A stretch of DNA of 64,000 bases. Origin: Paenibacillus sp. KS-LC4 (lineage in GTDB: Bacteria > Bacillota > Bacilli > Paenibacillales > Paenibacillaceae). A program made the position numbers and the translations under genes. Below the pieces are notes generated by a model. The model ran no database searches. It had not been told where the DNA came from and was given only the letters and a program-made list of their open reading frames with translations. The stretch spans positions 1,123,501-1,187,500 of the forward strand of contig NZ_CP145905.1 of NCBI RefSeq assembly GCF_036894955.1, written 5' to 3'. This document shows positions 53,680 to 62,505 of the stretch, one piece after another (the first letter of the stretch is position 1; every line of letters begins with the position of its first letter).

Positions 53680-55260
53680 TTATTTTTTCGCGTAAAAGCT
53701 TACCGTTCCCGTGCTCTCATCCGCGCTAACGAACAAGCTGCGTCCTTGTACCCGGTGAATGCCCTCCGGCGATTGTCCAGCGGTTGGAATCAAGCCGAGG
53801 TAGACGGGATTCGCAGCATTAGCGACATCGAAAAATAAAATCGCATCCGCACGTTCCGACGCTACTGCCGCAAGCGCTGTTCCGTCAACTGTCGCGACGG
53901 TCAGATTTTCCACCTCGCTGCCCTTGTTCGGGCTGCGGTCATCGGGATACAAGCCGACCTTCGCCGTCGCCTCGTCAATCAGGTTCGCGCTGTCGTATAC
54001 CCGCTTGCCTTCTAAATCCCATACGGCGATGTTGCGGCCACCGGCCTTCACGCCGTCCTTGAATTCATTTTTGCCCAAATCGCCTTCATTGGCGGTCAGC
54101 ACATATTTGCCATCCGGCGAAAAAGCGATGCCATCCGGCTCATAACGAGCGGTCAAATCATCCGTAAACCGCACATTCCCATCGTCCGCCAGATCGGCTT
54201 TATGCTGCGTTGTACCAAGCGAGAAAATCCGAATGAGCTTCTTCGTCTTCAGATCGACAAGCGCGATGGCGTTGTTTTCCTGCATCGTGACGGCTGCTGC
54301 TGCGCTGTCCGGGCTGATTGCCACGTATTCGGGCTGCGGATCATGCGGATAAATGGCTCCCTCTACTCCGTCCAAAGGAGTAGCTATGTCCACAACCTCG
54401 CCCTTCAGCGGGTCACCGCCTGCAAATGAAACGATCATAATGCTGCCAGGACGCTTCGCATTCGCAAAGTCAATCTCATCCGCAGCTTTATCCAGCTCCT
54501 CATCCTCAATCGCAATCACAGCATTCAGTCCGTCTGGCGAAAGCGCAATGGAGTCGGGGCCGATGCCAAGCTCATATGTTTTTACGGTTTTGTAGGTAGC
54601 TAAATCGACTACAGCAAGCAGTCCTTTGTTTGCTTTGTTCACATCATCGCCCGTGCGGATGACCGCAAGCCCATAGCGACCGTCCTTGGATACGGTGACG
54701 CTGGTCACTTCCGCCTCTGGAGAAAGGTCGTGGAAGCTGACGGTTTTCAGCACGCTGACTTTGTTGATGTCTGCAATATCAAGCACGGAAATGCTGCCGT
54801 TGTCGGCTTCGGTAACGAGCAGGCGTTTGCCGTCTGGCGTAGAAGCGGCGATTTCAGCTTTTTCGCTTGGCATTTGGAAGGAGGCGGCAAGCTCAAAGCC
54901 GCTTTTATTTTGCTGCTGGACGAGCTGTGCTTTCAGGCTGTCCAACGCTTTTTTGGAAACATAGGTCGTGCTTTTCGTTAAAAGGGAAGGGCTCCCAATT
55001 TGAGCGGCAGCACCGTTAATCGTTGCGGACGAAGAGCCGATCGGGAACGATGCTTTTAAACCGCTCACCGTAATTTCAGCACTGCGGCTGGCAGCGTTCC
55101 AGGTTACTTCGCCTTGCATATTTTCGATAGCCTGTCGCAGCTTCACATAATCGCCAGCAGGCGCATCAGCAGCGAGAGCGGCAGGAGCAAAAGCGCCTGT
55201 ACCGGCAGCGAGCATTGTTGCGACTGACATCAATTGAACAAGTTGCTTGACCGTTTTCAT
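53680..55260 (-). CDS. secreted beta-propeller protein of the choice-of-anchor I type
   Basis: 526 residues. A signal peptide of about 30 residues (cleavage near ALAADA) is followed by a domain of about 100 residues with ASFPIGSSSATINGAAAQ and YVSKKALDSL, like the copper amine oxidase N-terminal stalk domain common in Paenibacillus. The rest is a seven-bladed beta-propeller with repeated ALSPDG, AISPDS and FSPDGKYVLTANEGD segments, as in choice-of-anchor I proteins. Probably a cell-surface or extracellular protein; no enzyme motif seen. Function unknown. Confidence 0.8.
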   Translation of the reverse strand: MKTVKQLVQLMSVATMLAAGTGAFAPAALAADAPAGDYVKLRQAIENMQGEVTWNAASRSAEITVSGLKASFPIGSSSATINGAAAQIGSPSLLTKSTTYVSKKALDSLKAQLVQQQNKSGFELAASFQMPSEKAEIAASTPDGKRLLVTEADNGSISVLDIADINKVSVLKTVSFHDLSPEAEVTSVTVSKDGRYGLAVIRTGDDVNKANKGLLAVVDLATYKTVKTYELGIGPDSIALSPDGLNAVIAIEDEELDKAADEIDFANAKRPGSIMIVSFAGGDPLKGEVVDIATPLDGVEGAIYPHDPQPEYVAISPDSAAAAVTMQENNAIALVDLKTKKLIRIFSLGTTQHKADLADDGNVRFTDDLTARYEPDGIAFSPDGKYVLTANEGDLGKNEFKDGVKAGGRNIAVWDLEGKRVYDSANLIDEATAKVGLYPDDRSPNKGSEVENLTVATVDGTALAAVASERADAILFFDVANAANPVYLGLIPTAGQSPEGIHRVQGRSLFVSADESTGTVSFYAKK

Positions 55261-55450
55261 AAGCTTGCAAATCCCCTTTATCCTTTTTTTAAGATCGTAT
55301 GAAGAATCGTTCTAAGTATATAAATAGATTGTTAAAGACAGATCAAGGGACAGAGCTATTTGTGTAAAAACGGCATAAGATCGGCTTCCAAATAAGGGGA
55401 GAAACGATATAATAGAATGACTTATAGGGCGAAGGGGCGCTGGAAGCAGG

Positions 55451-56104
55451 ATGGGAAAAGCGTTGTCGAATAAGCAAAAAATAAGAGGCTGGAAGCGCCG
55501 AGTCCGGCGAATAGATAAGTGGAAGCAGTGTCATATGCAGCTGGATATGGAATATCTCGCCCAATATCAACGGGATTATGTGAAGCTTTGGATCGACCCA
55601 TTCTATAGGCTCGTTCGCCGTAATCCGCCTATCTGGTTTTCACGGCTGCTGCTGGCTGCGCTAATGGATATTTATGAAGCGTGGCATCAGCAATTGGAGC
55701 AGCGAAACGAAGCTTTTTATTTGAAAATATGGCTGTTTGAGCCGGCTTTCATAACGTCGCAGGTGGTTGCGGCGATTGGCGAGCAGCTTCATTATTATGA
55801 TCATATATTTGAGCAGAATACGATGATGCAGGCTAACGCAGACGAACGTCTAGCGAAGCTTTCGCTGCTGCACAAAATTAAAGGCGTGGAGCGTTTTGCC
55901 TGGCTGCTGCATATAGATGCGGAGTTTCATTATGAATCCGAGCTAGACGATGATCTGGCATCAGGATTTCGGACGGAGCGGGAGGTTAAGCGGATCAAGA
56001 GCAGGGCTTATAATGTGGAGAAGCAGCAATGGGGCGGACAAGCAGACACGCTATACAAGCTGCAAGCTGGTGACGTATGGGTAGGGGAAAGGCGGCATTC
56101 GTAA
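55451..56104 (+). CDS. uncharacterised soluble protein
   Basis: 217 residues, basic at the N-terminus (GKALSNKQKIRGWKRRVRR) and rich in Trp, Tyr and Arg. Helical by appearance; no motif or membrane segment recognised. It has a weak ribosome site GGAAGCAGG. The nearby region 55261-55450 contains only the promoter region of the divergent beta-propeller gene. I do not recognise the family. Confidence 0.6.
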   Translation: MGKALSNKQKIRGWKRRVRRIDKWKQCHMQLDMEYLAQYQRDYVKLWIDPFYRLVRRNPPIWFSRLLLAALMDIYEAWHQQLEQRNEAFYLKIWLFEPAFITSQVVAAIGEQLHYYDHIFEQNTMMQANADERLAKLSLLHKIKGVERFAWLLHIDAEFHYESELDDDLASGFRTEREVKRIKSRAYNVEKQQWGGQADTLYKLQAGDVWVGERRHS

Positions 56105-56162
56105 ATGCTGTCTTATCTAGAGCAGTTTTATGCCGAATGGGACAGCGAATGCTAACCATAAG

Positions 56163-56192
56163 TTGACATTACAAATTCATATATGGTATATA
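56163..56192 (+). promoter_or_regulatory. promoter of htpG
   Basis: TTGACA at 56163-56168 and TATATA at 56187-56192 with an 18-bp spacer: a good sigma-A promoter. The CIRCE element follows directly and covers the expected start of transcription. Confidence 0.65.
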
Positions 56193-56202
56193 AAAATTAG
56201 TA

Positions 56203-56229
56203 TTAGCACTCAGTCGTGAAGAGTGCTAA
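56203..56229. promoter_or_regulatory. CIRCE operator (HrcA-binding site)
   Basis: TTAGCACTC and GAGTGCTAA separated by exactly nine bases: a perfect CIRCE element. It predicts that HrcA represses htpG at normal temperature and releases it during heat shock. In Bacillus subtilis htpG is not an HrcA target, so this is a different wiring. Confidence 0.95.
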
Positions 56230-56285
56230 ACTAGACTTAGCCTTACGCAGCCTTAAAATGATGATTATTGAAGGGAGATTTATTC

Positions 56286-58166
56286 GTGGCCAAGAAACAG
56301 TTTAAAGCGGAATCGAAGCGATTGCTGGAAATGATGATTAACTCCATCTATACGCAGAAGGAAATCTTTTTACGCGAGCTGATCTCTAATGCTAGTGATG
56401 CAATTGATAAAATCTACTACAAAGCATTGTCCGATGATCAATTGGTATTTAATCAGGCGGATTATTATATTAAAGTAACGGCGGATCAAGAAGCGCGCAC
56501 GCTGACCATTGCGGATACAGGTATCGGAATGACCAAGGAGGAGCTGGAGAACAATCTCGGCGTTATTGCCAAGAGCGGCTCGCTTGCCTTCAAGAACGAG
56601 AATGAAGCGAAGGACGGCCATAACATCATCGGCCAGTTCGGTGTTGGTTTCTATGCAGCCTTTATGGTGGCGGACGTTGTAACCGTAACGAGCCGCGCCC
56701 TCGGCAGCGAGGAAGCATTCAAATGGAAGTCCGAAGGTGCAGACGGCTACACGATTGTACCGGCTACGAAGGACACCGTTGGAACCGAAATCGTATTGAA
56801 AATCAAAGACAATGCAGAAGAAGTTAGCTACGACGAGTTTTTGGAGCAATATCGCCTGCGTGCGATCATCAAGAAATATTCCGATTTCATTCGCTACCCG
56901 ATCAAGATGGATGTGACTGGACAACGTCCGAAGGACGGCAGCGAGGGTGAATTCGAAGAGTATTCTGAAGAGCAGACGATCAACAGCATGGTGCCGATCT
57001 GGCGCAAAAATAAAAACGAGTTGACGCAGGAAGACTACGACAACTTCTATATGGAGAAGCGCTATGGCTTCGACAAGCCGCTTAAGCATATCCACATCAG
57101 TGCGGACGGCGCGGTTGTGTACAATGCGATTTTGTATATTCCAGAGCATACGCCATTCGATTATTACACGAAGGAATTTGAGAAGGGCCTTGAGCTGTAC
57201 TCCAATGGCGTACTCATTATGGACAAGTGCTCCGACCTGCTGCCGGATTATTTTGGCTTCGTGAAAGGGATGGTCGATTCCGAGGATTTGTCGCTGAACA
57301 TTTCCCGCGAGCTGCTCCAGCATGACCGCCAGCTGAGTCTCATTGCCAAAAACATCAAAAACAAAATTAAAAGCCAGCTGATCAGCCTGCTTAAAGACGA
57401 GCGCGACAGCTATGAGAAGTTCTACAAAGCTTTCGGCAGACAGCTGAAATTTGGCGTGTACAACGATTACGGCGCTAACAAGGATACGCTGCAGGATCTG
57501 CTGCTGTTCAGCTCCTCCAAGGAGAAGAAGCTCGTATCGCTCGATGAGTATGTAGAGCGCATGCCGGAGGATCAGAAGTACATTTATTACGCTTCGGGTG
57601 CGTCCATTGACCGCATTGAGAAGCTGCCGCAGACGGAAATGGTATTGGACAAAGGGTATGAAATCTTGTACTTTACGGACGATATCGACGAGTTTGCGAT
57701 TAAAGTGATTTTGAAATACAAGGATAAAGAGTTTAAATCCGTGTCCAGCGGCGATCTTGGCATTGAAGCAGATCCTAGCGAGACGCCGACTGAAGAGGAA
57801 GCGACTGACAACAAGGAGCTATTCGAGAAGATGCAGGGCATCCTCGCGGGCAAGGTTTCGGGCGTTCGCGCCTCCAAGCGCTTGAAATCGCATCCGGTAT
57901 GTCTGTCCTCCGAGGGCGAGGTGTCGATCGAGATGGAGAAAATTCTCCAAGCGATGCCAGACAGCCAGAACGTAAAAGCGGACAAGGTGCTCGAAATCAA
58001 CGTCAACCACGAGATTTTGCAGTCGCTCAAAGCCGCTCTCGCCAGCGATGAAGAGAAGCTCGGCCTGTACACGAACCTGCTGTACAACCAAGCGCTGCTC
58101 ATTGAAGGCTTGCCAATTCAGGATCCGGTTGAATTTACGAACGCAATGTGCAAAATCATGGTGTAA
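56286..58166 (+). CDS. htpG: molecular chaperone HtpG (Hsp90)
   Basis: 626 residues from GTG at 56286, which gives the family N-terminus [26 protein letters not shown] lies 10 bp upstream. A TTG at 56268 precedes that site. GHKL ATPase motifs are [25 protein letters not shown] and [13 protein letters not shown]. Middle-domain [11 protein letters not shown] and C-terminal dimerisation domain are present, so the protein is full length. An ATP-dependent cytoplasmic chaperone. Confidence 0.98.
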   Translation: MAKKQFKAESKRLLEMMINSIYTQKEIFLRELISNASDAIDKIYYKALSDDQLVFNQADYYIKVTADQEARTLTIADTGIGMTKEELENNLGVIAKSGSLAFKNENEAKDGHNIIGQFGVGFYAAFMVADVVTVTSRALGSEEAFKWKSEGADGYTIVPATKDTVGTEIVLKIKDNAEEVSYDEFLEQYRLRAIIKKYSDFIRYPIKMDVTGQRPKDGSEGEFEEYSEEQTINSMVPIWRKNKNELTQEDYDNFYMEKRYGFDKPLKHIHISADGAVVYNAILYIPEHTPFDYYTKEFEKGLELYSNGVLIMDKCSDLLPDYFGFVKGMVDSEDLSLNISRELLQHDRQLSLIAKNIKNKIKSQLISLLKDERDSYEKFYKAFGRQLKFGVYNDYGANKDTLQDLLLFSSSKEKKLVSLDEYVERMPEDQKYIYYASGASIDRIEKLPQTEMVLDKGYEILYFTDDIDEFAIKVILKYKDKEFKSVSSGDLGIEADPSETPTEEEATDNKELFEKMQGILAGKVSGVRASKRLKSHPVCLSSEGEVSIEMEKILQAMPDSQNVKADKVLEINVNHEILQSLKAALASDEEKLGLYTNLLYNQALLIEGLPIQDPVEFTNAMCKIMV

Positions 58167-58195
58167 CAGACAACGACAGCCAGCGACAACCATAT

Positions 58196-58248
58196 GGAGG
58201 GTTTTCCCTAGAGCAGCGTTAAGCTGCTTTGGAGAAAGCCCTCTTTTT
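58196..58248 (+). terminator. terminator of htpG
   Basis: GAGGGTTTTCC pairs with GGAGAAAGCCCTC, enclosing a second hairpin GAGCAGC/GCTGCTT, followed by TTTTT. It separates htpG from the thiamine locus. Confidence 0.8.
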
Positions 58249-58302
58249 GATAGAACCGTTGCCTAATCTTGAGTATTCCGTTATAGTTAAACTAATTTCA
58301 TA

Positions 58303-58402
58303 CGAAATGCGGGTGCTGGATAAAGTCTGGCTGAGATAGGGAACTTGTTTTCCTGACCGTTAATCTGATCCAGGTAATGCTGGCGTAGAGAACATGACGA
58401 AA
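58303..58402 (+). promoter_or_regulatory. TPP riboswitch (THI element)
   Basis: The conserved aptamer parts are GCGGGTGCTGG, GGCTGAGA (binds the pyrimidine of TPP), CTGATCCAGGTAATGC and GCGTAGAGAAC, in the right order. A terminator hairpin with a T-tract follows at once, so it should act by transcription termination: high TPP stops expression of the YlmB-like gene downstream. Confidence 0.93.
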
Positions 58403-58407
58403 CCTAG

Positions 58408-58436
58408 CCATTCGTGTATTCTCGAATGGTTTTTTT
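58408..58436 (+). terminator. riboswitch expression-platform terminator
   Basis: CCATTCG (58408-58414) pairs with CGAATGG (58423-58429), followed by seven T. It is placed for switching by the TPP aptamer. Confidence 0.88.
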
Positions 58437-58527
58437 GTATTTCTCCGCTTAAAAAAGTAGCTTGTCTAAGGCGAAATTTTGGATGAGCTGCGAGCATTGC
58501 TTTCCTTCAGGAAAGGGGAGAAAGTAG

Positions 58528-59856
58528 ATGACAGAAGCGTGGATTGAGGCCTTGCAGCATCAGGTGGACGAGCGGCAGGATGAGCTGTTTGCGCTGCTAG
58601 CCGAGCTGGTGGCCTATCCGACCGTCAGCCCTCCAGCTCGCAATACGCTGGAAGCGCAGCAGTTTTTGGAGAAGCAGCTGCAAGCGAGCGGTTTTGCAAC
58701 GGAGCTATGGGAGGTTTACCCGGGTGATCCGAACGTGACAGCGGTAAAACGGGGCACCGATAGCAAGCACTATCGCAGCCTGCTGCTTAATGGGCATATG
58801 GATGTCGCCGAGGTGGGCGACAGCGGGAGCTGGAAGCATGATCCGTTCAAGCTGGTGCTGGAGGATGGGCGTGCTTATGGACGTGGAACCGCCGATATGA
58901 AAGGCGGGCTTGCGGCATTGCTGTTTGCAGGTAAGCTGCTTACCGAAGCGGGCGTGGAGCTGAAAGGGGATTTACTGTTCCAAGCCGTTATTGGCGAGGA
59001 AGCGGGCGAGGCAGGCACTCGCGCATGTATGGAGCGTGGATGTGAAGCGGATTTTGCCATCGTCGCCGATACGAGCGGGCTGGCGATTCAGGGGCAAGGC
59101 GGGGTTATAACGGGCTGGGTCACTTTGCAAAGCCCGGAGACGTTCCATGATGGCATGCGTTCGCGCATGATCCATGCCGGAGGCGGCGTTCAAGGCGCCA
59201 GCACCATTGAAAAAATGACCAAGCTGATCGCCGGGCTTCAAGATTTGGAGCGCCACTGGGCGGTAAGCAAATCTTATGAAGGTTTTCCTCCCGGCGCAAA
59301 TACGATAAATCCTGCGGTCATTGAGGGCGGGCGTCATGCCGCTTTTATCGCAGATCGCTGCTCGCTTTGGATAACGGTTCATTTTTACCCGAATGAAGAT
59401 TATGAAGCGATTGCTTCGGAGATTGAAGAGCATTTGCTTGGCGTGGCGCAGGGTGATCCTTGGATGCGCAAGCATCCGCCAACCTTTCGGTGGGGAGGGC
59501 GCTCAATGATTGAGGAGCGTGGCGAGATATTCCCTTCGCAGGAGCTACAGCCCGAGTGGTCGGGGCTGAAGGCGCTGGAGCAAAGCCATCAGCAAGTGCT
59601 TGGCGTGCTGCCTGCGGTTGGCATGAGCCCGAGCGTCACCGATGCAGGTTGGATCGGTAGGGAGGGCATCCCAACGGTCATTTACGGTCCAGGGCAGCTG
59701 GAGCATGCCCATGCGGTGGACGAGAGCGTCGACATCCACGAGCTGATTTATTATACAAAAGTTATACTGGGCTTCATCGCCGACTGGTGCAACCGTCCGA
59801 AAGAGGAAGCAGAGGGCGGCGAGCAAGGCTCAGGCATCAACGAGTGGCGAGTGTGA
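58528..59856 (+). CDS. ylmB: M20-family deacylase, probably formylaminopyrimidine deformylase (YlmB-like)
   Basis: 442 residues. Metal ligands: H90 and D92 in NGHMDVAEVGD, D123 in GRGTADMKGG, and E157-E158 in VIGEEAGEAGT. M20 peptidase/ArgE family. The TPP riboswitch and the downstream tenA-thiZXY genes point to YlmB, which removes the formyl group from N-formyl-4-amino-5-aminomethyl-2-methylpyrimidine in thiamine salvage. The last five codons (NEWRV) lie in the start of a 13-bp minisatellite, so the C-terminus may have been altered by repeat expansion. Confidence 0.85.
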   Translation: MTEAWIEALQHQVDERQDELFALLAELVAYPTVSPPARNTLEAQQFLEKQLQASGFATELWEVYPGDPNVTAVKRGTDSKHYRSLLLNGHMDVAEVGDSGSWKHDPFKLVLEDGRAYGRGTADMKGGLAALLFAGKLLTEAGVELKGDLLFQAVIGEEAGEAGTRACMERGCEADFAIVADTSGLAIQGQGGVITGWVTLQSPETFHDGMRSRMIHAGGGVQGASTIEKMTKLIAGLQDLERHWAVSKSYEGFPPGANTINPAVIEGGRHAAFIADRCSLWITVHFYPNEDYEAIASEIEEHLLGVAQGDPWMRKHPPTFRWGGRSMIEERGEIFPSQELQPEWSGLKALEQSHQQVLGVLPAVGMSPSVTDAGWIGREGIPTVIYGPGQLEHAHAVDESVDIHELIYYTKVILGFIADWCNRPKEEAEGGEQGSGINEWRV

Positions 59857-60369
59857 GTAGCGAGTGGGAGTGCCGAGTAGCGAGTGCCGAGTGCCGAGTG
59901 CGAGTAGCGAGTGCGGGTAGCGAGTGCGAGTAGCGAGTGCGAGTGCCGAGTGTGAGTAGCGAGTGCGGGTAGCGGGTGCGAGTAGCGAGTGCCAGTGCGA
60001 GTAGCGAGTGCGGGTAGCGGGTGCGAGTAGCGAGTGCGGGTAGCGGGTGCGAGTAGCGAGTGCGGGTAGCGAGTGCGGGTAGCGAGTGCGAGTAGCGAGT
60101 GCGGGTAGCGAGTGCGAGTAGCGAGTGCGGGTAGCGAGTGCGAGTAGCGAGTGCGGGTAGCGAGTGCGAGTAGCGAGTGTGAGTGGCGAGTGCAAGTGCG
60201 AGTAGCGAGTGTGAGTGACGAGTGGGAGTGCCGAGTAGCGAGTGGCGAGTAGCGAGTGTGAGTGGCGAGTGCGAGTGCGAGTAGCGAGTACGGGTAGCGA
60301 GTGCGAGTAGCGAGTGTGAGTGGCGAGTGCGAGTAGCGAGTGCGGGTAGCGAGTGCGAGTAGCGAGTGT
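59841..60369. repeat. 13-bp minisatellite, about 530 bp
   Basis: Tandem units of G(A/G)GTAGCGAGTGC with variants, running from within the last codons of the ylmB-like gene to 60369. Some units are shortened to GAGTGC or GAGTGGC. The unit is not a multiple of three, so all frames contain the pattern; an apparent 121-codon minus-strand frame across it is an artefact. Probably grown by slippage. It lies within the presumed transcript between ylmB and tenA. Confidence 0.9.
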
Positions 60370-60374
60370 TTGTC

Positions 60375-60812
60375 GAGCGGACAGAGAAGCCGTTATTTTG
60401 CGAAAATCAATGATTTTGCCTCGTTTGCGGACTCAGATGCAGTTATGGGCAGCAAAAAGCATATAAAGTCCTCATTGATCACGTTATAGCGGATTTCCTG
60501 TCCGCAAACACGATTAAAGTGGCCTAATAGCTGAAATAGCGAATTTCCTGTCCGCTGATACGACTAAATCGTCGACCAAATCGTCGACCAAAGCGGCTAA
60601 ATCCACTAAATCATCGACTAATCGACCTCATCGTGGATTTAGAGGAACGTCAGTCAGCGGAATTAAATGGGATTAATGAGAGTAATGTTTACCGTAGCGT
60701 TGAAAGTAGCGTTAAAAGTAGCGTTAAAGCAGCAGTTGTATTGAAGTGAGCGTTTTGAGATAGACGTGCTGAGCATATGAGAGTTAGCGAATCACTCTCT
60801 TTTAAATAAAAT
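60375..60812. repeat. cluster of dispersed intergenic repeat units and short tandem repeats
   Basis: It contains GCGGACAGAGAAG-CCGTTATTTT and TTTGCGGACT (60375-60432), then two AGCGRATTTCCTGTCCGC units (60484-60560), the reverse complement of the GCGGACAGGA family near the insertion sequences. It is followed by short repeats such as AAATCGTCGACC and GTAGCGTTRAAA. No gene seen. Confidence 0.6.
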
Positions 60813-60982
60813 GCCGGATGAAAAAGGAAATAGCGTAGCGAAAGGTTTGAGCTGGAGAAGCGCAGCGTTCGCATTTAATTCTTGATTTTGACCATGGCTG
60901 GTCAGATTCAAGAATTAAAGGAGTAACAGCGAGCGGAAGCCAAACCTTTCACGCAGCACAGCAGCCCTTTTTCATTCGGTGC
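60813..60982. repeat. 170-bp imperfect palindrome just upstream of tenA
   Basis: The left half from GCCGGATGAAAAAGG matches the reverse complement of the right half ending CCTTTTTCATTCGG. Matching blocks are GATGAAAAAGG, GAAAGGTTTG, TTTAATTCTTGA and TGACCA, with TGGC in the centre. The arms of about 83 bp would fold into one long hairpin. It may be a MITE-like element or a regulatory RNA hairpin. It ends 10 bp before the tenA start codon. Confidence 0.75.
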
Positions 60983-60991
60983 CCGGAGGCT

Positions 60992-61666
60992 ATGATGAGC
61001 AAATTTAGCGATAGATTATATGAAGCAAGCCGCAAAGTATGGCAAAAAAGCCACGAGCATCCGTTTCTCGTGGAAATGCGTGAAGGAACGCTGGAGCCGC
61101 AGCGCTTCATCTATTATCTCAAGCAGGACTATGTCTATTTAATCGACTATGCGAAGCTGTTCGCCTACGGCAGTATAAAAGCTCGCGATATGGCAACAAT
61201 GGTCAAATTCGCCGGGCTGTATCATTCCACACTGCATGTGGAAATGGAGCTGCACCGCCAGTATGCCGACCGTTTTGGCGTTACGCGCGAGCAGCTTGAA
61301 GGTACGCAGCCGGCGCCAAGCAATGTCGCCTATACAAAATATATGCTTGACGTTGCAGCGAATGGCTCGCTCGCGGAGGTTGTAGCAGCGCTGCTGCCGT
61401 GCATGTGGAGCTACCGCGAAATCGGTGTAACCTTCTCGAAATATCCAGGTGCGCTGGATCATCCTCTTTATAAGGAATGGATTCTTATGTACAGCTCGGA
61501 GGAGTTCGGCGAGCTGACCCACTGGTGCATTGGCCTTATGGACCAATTGGCAGAAGGGCTTCCGGAGCGAGAGCTTGCGAAGCTGGAGGAGCATTTTGTC
61601 CTGACCTCGAAGATGGAATATTTATTTTGGGATATGGCATATCGCATGGAGGAGTGGCCAGTGTGA
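60992..61666 (+). CDS. tenA: TenA, aminopyrimidine aminohydrolase
   Basis: 224 residues. The catalytic Cys is C137 in LLPCMWSYREIG, with D46 in KQDYVYL and E209 in TSKMEYLFWD. TenA hydrolyses 4-amino-5-aminomethyl-2-methylpyrimidine to the hydroxymethyl pyrimidine, the step after YlmB. Start at the first of two ATG codons; CCGGAGG lies 4-7 bp upstream. It overlaps thiZ by 4 bp. No TPP riboswitch is seen directly before it. Confidence 0.96.
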   Translation: MMSKFSDRLYEASRKVWQKSHEHPFLVEMREGTLEPQRFIYYLKQDYVYLIDYAKLFAYGSIKARDMATMVKFAGLYHSTLHVEMELHRQYADRFGVTREQLEGTQPAPSNVAYTKYMLDVAANGSLAEVVAALLPCMWSYREIGVTFSKYPGALDHPLYKEWILMYSSEEFGELTHWCIGLMDQLAEGLPERELAKLEEHFVLTSKMEYLFWDMAYRMEEWPV

Positions 61667-62505
61667 GTAAAAATAAAGCTCTGCCGGGAGGGCAGAGGCT
61701 TGAACAGGCGGCGGGGGCAAGCAAGCCAGCAGGCCTTAGCGTCAGCGGACTGACGTATGCTTTTCCCGGCGGGCCGCCGCTGATTGAAGGGCTTGACCTG
61801 CATATTAGGCAGGGCGAGTTCGTCAGCGTGCTTGCGGCGAGCGGCATGGGCAAGACGACGCTGTTTCGGCTGCTGGCCGGTCTGCTGGAGCCGCAAGCCG
61901 GCACGATTGCGATCGGCGGCGTAAATCGCCAGCAGCAGGCGGCGAAAATTGGCTATATGCCGCAGAAGGATTGCCTAATGCCGTGGCGGACGGTGCTGGA
62001 TAATGCCGCGCTCGGCATGGAGCTGGCAGGAACGCCGAGGAAGGAAGCGCGCCAGCGGGTGCGGGAGCTGCTGCCTGATTTCGGCCTCGCCGAAACCGAG
62101 GCAAAGTACCCGCATGAGCTGTCGGGCGGCATGCGTCAGCGGGTATCGTTTCTTCGTTCGCTGCTGGGCGGCGGCGAGCTCTTTTTGCTCGATGAGCCGT
62201 TCAGCGCCCTTGATGCAATGACAAGAGTCAGCATGCAGGAATGGCTGCTGCAAATCTGGGAGCAGCATCGCAAGACGATTGTTTTTATTACCCATGACAT
62301 AGATGAAGCACTGCTTCTGTCGGATCGGGTGCTGGTCGCTGCAAAGGCGCCCGTTGCCGAGCTGGTGGAATATCCGGTAGGACTTGCGCGTCCGCGCACC
62401 TATGAGACGATGCTGAGCGAGCCATTCGTGGCGTTAAAACGCCAGCTGCTGGGGCATTTCGGGCACGCGCACACAGCGGCTAGCCTAGAGGGGGGAAGCC
62501 GATGA
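61663..62505 (+). CDS. thiZ: thiamine-precursor ABC transporter ATPase ThiZ
   Basis: 280 residues from GTG at 61663, which overlaps the tenA stop (GTGA) and has GGAGGAG 8 bp upstream. Walker A AASGMGKTT (58-66), signature LSGGMRQRVSFLR and Walker B LFLLDEPFSALD are intact. A longer open frame into tenA is not used. It powers uptake of N-formyl-aminopyrimidine with ThiX and ThiY. It overlaps thiX by 4 bp. Confidence 0.92.
   Translation: MSKNKALPGGQRLEQAAGASKPAGLSVSGLTYAFPGGPPLIEGLDLHIRQGEFVSVLAASGMGKTTLFRLLAGLLEPQAGTIAIGGVNRQQQAAKIGYMPQKDCLMPWRTVLDNAALGMELAGTPRKEARQRVRELLPDFGLAETEAKYPHELSGGMRQRVSFLRSLLGGGELFLLDEPFSALDAMTRVSMQEWLLQIWEQHRKTIVFITHDIDEALLLSDRVLVAAKAPVAELVEYPVGLARPRTYETMLSEPFVALKRQLLGHFGHAHTAASLEGGSR

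Noticed and set aside
56370..57323. 317-codon frame antisense to htpG
   Set aside because: Shadow of the codon pattern of htpG; no ribosome site or family features.
59830..60195. Minus-strand 121-codon frame with repeated LATRTRYPHS
   Set aside because: It is the translation of the 13-bp minisatellite and has no start signals.
60370..60991. A second TPP riboswitch before tenA
   Set aside because: No CTGAGA or GCGTAGGGAA-type blocks were found by eye; the region holds repeats and a palindrome.
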